From Pigmentiphaga sp. (GTDB lineage: Bacteria; Pseudomonadota; Gammaproteobacteria; Burkholderiales; Burkholderiaceae_B), in assembly GCA_023228945.1 (NCBI GenBank), contig JALOAI010000022.1, forward strand, positions 1-64,000: DNA of 64,000 bases, given 5' to 3'. The first letter of the stretch is position 1, and each line of letters opens with the position of its first letter. A program made the position numbers and the translations under genes. Below are positions 62,166-64,000 of this stretch, piece by piece. The notes beneath the pieces are model-generated. The model saw only the letters and a program-made list of their open reading frames with translations, was not told the DNA's origin and made no database searches.

Positions 62166-63029
62166 TCAGCCCAGTTCGAACGTCGTGATGCCGTAGGTCC
62201 GGTCGAGCGACAGCTCGGGCGCCGGGCCGGTGTACATGCGCGCGGTCTCGAAAACCTCGCGCAGGCGGTGGCGTTCGGCGAGCGCGAGGGCCGCCGGGTT
62301 GCTCTCCGGAACGTCGAGATAGAACGGTTGCCCCGCGCTGCGGCGGGCGAGGCCGATGAATAGCGCCTCGGCGTCTTGCGGTGTGTCGGCGAACAGCGGG
62401 CCGATCTTCCAGCCCTGATGGCAGGCCCGCATCACGCCATAGCCGCGCAAGCTTTGGCCTTGCAACCTGGCCAGAGCCACGGTGGACGGCGTCTGTAGCC
62501 AAGGCTCCAGGAACATGGCACGTGGAACCGGAAAAAAAGCGCGATCGTAGTCGACCACCGTGGCGAGCGGCAACCGCTGAAGGTCGATGAGCTGCGGGTC
62601 GGCGGCTGCGGTATGAGAAGGGAAGCCGGTGCCTTCGTAGCGGATGTTGCGATGAGCCAGGATAAAACCCGATCGACGGTATTTATCCTGCTGCTCGGGA
62701 ACGCCATCGAGGCCGATCAGGCGTCCCTCCAGGCGTGCCAGGGCCGCATGCCAGACCGCGGCGCCGTGGCCTTGGCCACGCAGCTCGGGAGGCACGATGT
62801 AGAACCCGACAAAACCGAAGTGACTGCCATAGCGCACGGCCGAGATGCAACTGACCGGCCGGCCATCCGCTTCCGCCAGAAGGAAGCCATTCGGGTCGGT
62901 GGCATGAAAGGCTTCGGCGTCGTGCAGGCCGGGATTCCAGCCCTCGGCGCGAGCCCATTCCAGCATGAGGCCGAGCTCTTCACGCGGCATCGATCGAATA
63001 TCGTGTTGTAAGCGGCGGTTGTCGGACAT
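62166..63029 (-). CDS. GNAT family N-acetyltransferase
   Basis: A 287-residue protein with an N-terminal GNAT domain (residues 10-140): FGFVGFYIVPPELRGQGHGA is the acetyl-CoA-binding motif A region with Arg-Gly-Gln-Gly-His-Gly. A second C-terminal domain (about 150-280) has a GNAT-like form (YGVMRACHQGWKIGPLFADT, then DVPESNPAALALAERHRL). This two-domain layout occurs in several uncharacterised acetyltransferases. Substrate unknown. Upstream lies a three-copy flavour A repeat. Confidence 0.87.
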   Translation of the reverse strand: MSDNRRLQHDIRSMPREELGLMLEWARAEGWNPGLHDAEAFHATDPNGFLLAEADGRPVSCISAVRYGSHFGFVGFYIVPPELRGQGHGAAVWHAALARLEGRLIGLDGVPEQQDKYRRSGFILAHRNIRYEGTGFPSHTAAADPQLIDLQRLPLATVVDYDRAFFPVPRAMFLEPWLQTPSTVALARLQGQSLRGYGVMRACHQGWKIGPLFADTPQDAEALFIGLARRSAGQPFYLDVPESNPAALALAERHRLREVFETARMYTGPAPELSLDRTYGITTFELG

Positions 63030-63101
63030 GGCGAAGGCCCCCAGGCAAGATGGCTAAGTGTACGCCTGGCCTGCGGGGCAGGCTGTTCTTTCGACGCCGT
63101 T

Positions 63102-63361
63102 TTTGCCTGGGAGCGGCCCGGCGGTGAAAAAGGGCCCCCACGCTTGCCGCTACGCGGCGGCGCTGCCCCCCGGGGGGCTTTTTGCCTTGGGACGGTCCGG
63201 CGGTGAAAAAGGGCCCCCACGCTTGCCGCTACGCGGCGGCGCTGCCCCCGGGGGGCTTTTTTGCCTTGGGACGGCCCGGCGGTGAAAAAGGGCCCCCACG
63301 CTTGCCGCTACGCGGCGGCGCTGCCCCCGGGGGGCTTTTTTGCCTTGGGACGGCCCGGCGG
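63102..63361 (+). repeat. dispersed repeat (flavour A), three tandem copies
   Basis: Three units of about 79 bp with CCCCCACGCTTGCCGCTACG, CGGCGGCGCTGCCCCC, GGGGGGCTTTTTTGCCTTGG and ACGGCCCGGCGGTGAAAAAG. Units differ by a few bases. The array lies between the GNAT start and the terminator of tctA. Confidence 0.95.
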
Positions 63362-63394
63362 CAAAAAAAAACCGCGCCGGAGAGGGCGCGGTTT
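63362..63394 (-). terminator. rho-independent terminator downstream of tctA
   Basis: On the minus strand AACCGCGCC and GGCGCGGTT pair around CTCTCC and are followed by nine T. It lies about 45 bp after the tctA stop and marks the end of that operon. Confidence 0.92.
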
Positions 63395-63439
63395 GAAGAG
63401 GGTGGCCGGCCCGGAGGGCAGGCCGATCATGCGATGAGA

Positions 63440-64000
63440 TTAATCTTCTTCGACGAAGGTTTCTTCGCGTTTCTTGCGGATGGCCGGCAAGGTAACGATG
63501 AGGACCAGGAAGAGAGCCAGGCCCAGCAGGGTGGCCGAGAGCGGACGCTCGATGAAGGTCATGAAGTCGCCGCGCGAAAGAAGCAGGGAGCGACGGAAGT
63601 TTTCTTCCATCATGGGCCCCAGCACCAGGCCGAGCAGCAGCGGGGCGCCTTCGCAATCGAGTTTCGACCAGACATAGCCGATGAAACCAAAGGTTGCCGT
63701 CAGGAAGATGTCGAACACGTTGTAGTTGAGTGAATACACCCCGATCGAGCAGAACACCATGATCATCGGGAACAGGATCCGGTATGGGATCTTGAGCAGC
63801 TTGACCCAGATGCCCACCAGCGGCAGGTTGAGGATCACCAGCATCAGGTTGCCGATCCACATCGAGGCGATCAGGCCCCAGAACAGCTCGGGGTGCGAGG
63901 TGATGACCTGCGGACCGGGCTGGATGTTGTGGATCATCATCGCACCCACCATCAGCGCCATCACGGCGTTGCCGGGAATCCCCAGGGTGAGCAGCGGGAT
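63440..64000 (-). CDS. tctA: tripartite tricarboxylate transporter permease TctA, 3' part
   Basis: The last 186 codons of a TctA-type permease; the 5' part lies beyond the window. Visible conserved segments are PLLTLGIPGNAVMALMVGAM, VITSHPELFWGLIASMWIGN, NVFDIFLTATFGFIGYVWSK and GAPLLLGLVLGPMMEENFRR. TctA is the large membrane subunit of secondary transporters that take up citrate or other carboxylates with a periplasmic binding protein. The C-terminus is charged. A strong terminator follows. Confidence 0.92.
   Translation of the reverse strand: MPLLTLGIPGNAVMALMVGAMMIHNIQPGPQVITSHPELFWGLIASMWIGNLMLVILNLPLVGIWVKLLKIPYRILFPMIMVFCSIGVYSLNYNVFDIFLTATFGFIGYVWSKLDCEGAPLLLGLVLGPMMEENFRRSLLLSRGDFMTFIERPLSATLLGLALFLVLIVTLPAIRKKREETFVEED

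Overview
The window is a GC-rich chromosomal segment from a betaproteobacterium, most likely of the order Burkholderiales, family Alcaligenaceae (Bordetella/Achromobacter-like). The inference rests on gene order: aroA-cmk-rpsA-ihfB-lapA-lapB-hldA-hldD followed by cysM, and cysS-glycosylase-accA-tilS, both typical of that group. It is mainly housekeeping DNA interrupted by two mobile-DNA scars next to tRNA-Gly genes and by several arrays of a dispersed repeat. All assignments come from reading the sequence; no database search was run.

Layout. 1-1045: pieces of IS630- and ISL3-type transposases, then a tRNA-Gly(GCC). 1362-6085: a YdeP-type molybdopterin oxidoreductase, a small exported protein, an MgtC-type membrane protein, a low-affinity iron permease-like protein and an unknown protein. 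5675-8242: tRNA-Cys(GCA) and a FUSC membrane protein whose reading frame runs on past its expected end. 8304-16161: RidA, an erythromycin-esterase-like protein, a metallophosphoesterase, a DinB-like protein, a phosphoribosyltransferase, a DUF481 outer-membrane protein and a divergent ClC channel. 16199-17974: a FIST-GGDEF sensor. 18148-19257: decayed DNA (DUF481 fragment, tetranucleotide repeat, transposase and integrase stubs) ending at a second, nearly identical tRNA-Gly(GCC). 19398-31116: flavin reductase, pdxH and chaC, then the aroA-to-cysM core block covering aromatic amino acids, ribosomal protein S1, IHF, LPS regulation (LapA/LapB), heptose synthesis (HldA/HldD) and cysteine synthesis. 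31288-35315: a Mn/Zn/Fe-type ABC importer with a permease fused to a DtxR-like domain and a Fur-like box upstream. 35797-41995: a complete RND drug-efflux operon. 42270-49468: TerC-CBS protein, suhB, trmJ, a PanE-like reductase, YkgJ-like and NTF2-like proteins and a beta-solenoid protein. 49469-57598: lpxH, a cyclophilin, a TPR protein, cysS, a 3-methyladenine glycosylase, accA, tilS and icd. 57790-58397: a RelE/HigB-type toxin-antitoxin pair. 58479-61454: cytochrome bd oxidase (cydA, cydB and a CydX-like protein). 61744-64000: DUF454 protein, GNAT protein and the 3' part of a tctA permease.

The most unusual feature is a modular repeat with a 75-79 bp period. It has a CGCTNCGCG box, a central C-run/G-run palindrome and a CTTGGGGCGGCCCGGCG-like tail. 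It occurs in two sequence flavours at five loci. One copy lies inside the 5' end of cmk, in frame, and adds an N-terminal extension to cytidylate kinase. Other notable items are a 15-bp repeat encoding FRCVS in a signal peptide, a permease-repressor fusion, a CydX-like protein with an extra membrane helix, a probably leaderless toxin mRNA, and the paired tRNA-Gly genes that both have mobile-element debris at their 3' ends.
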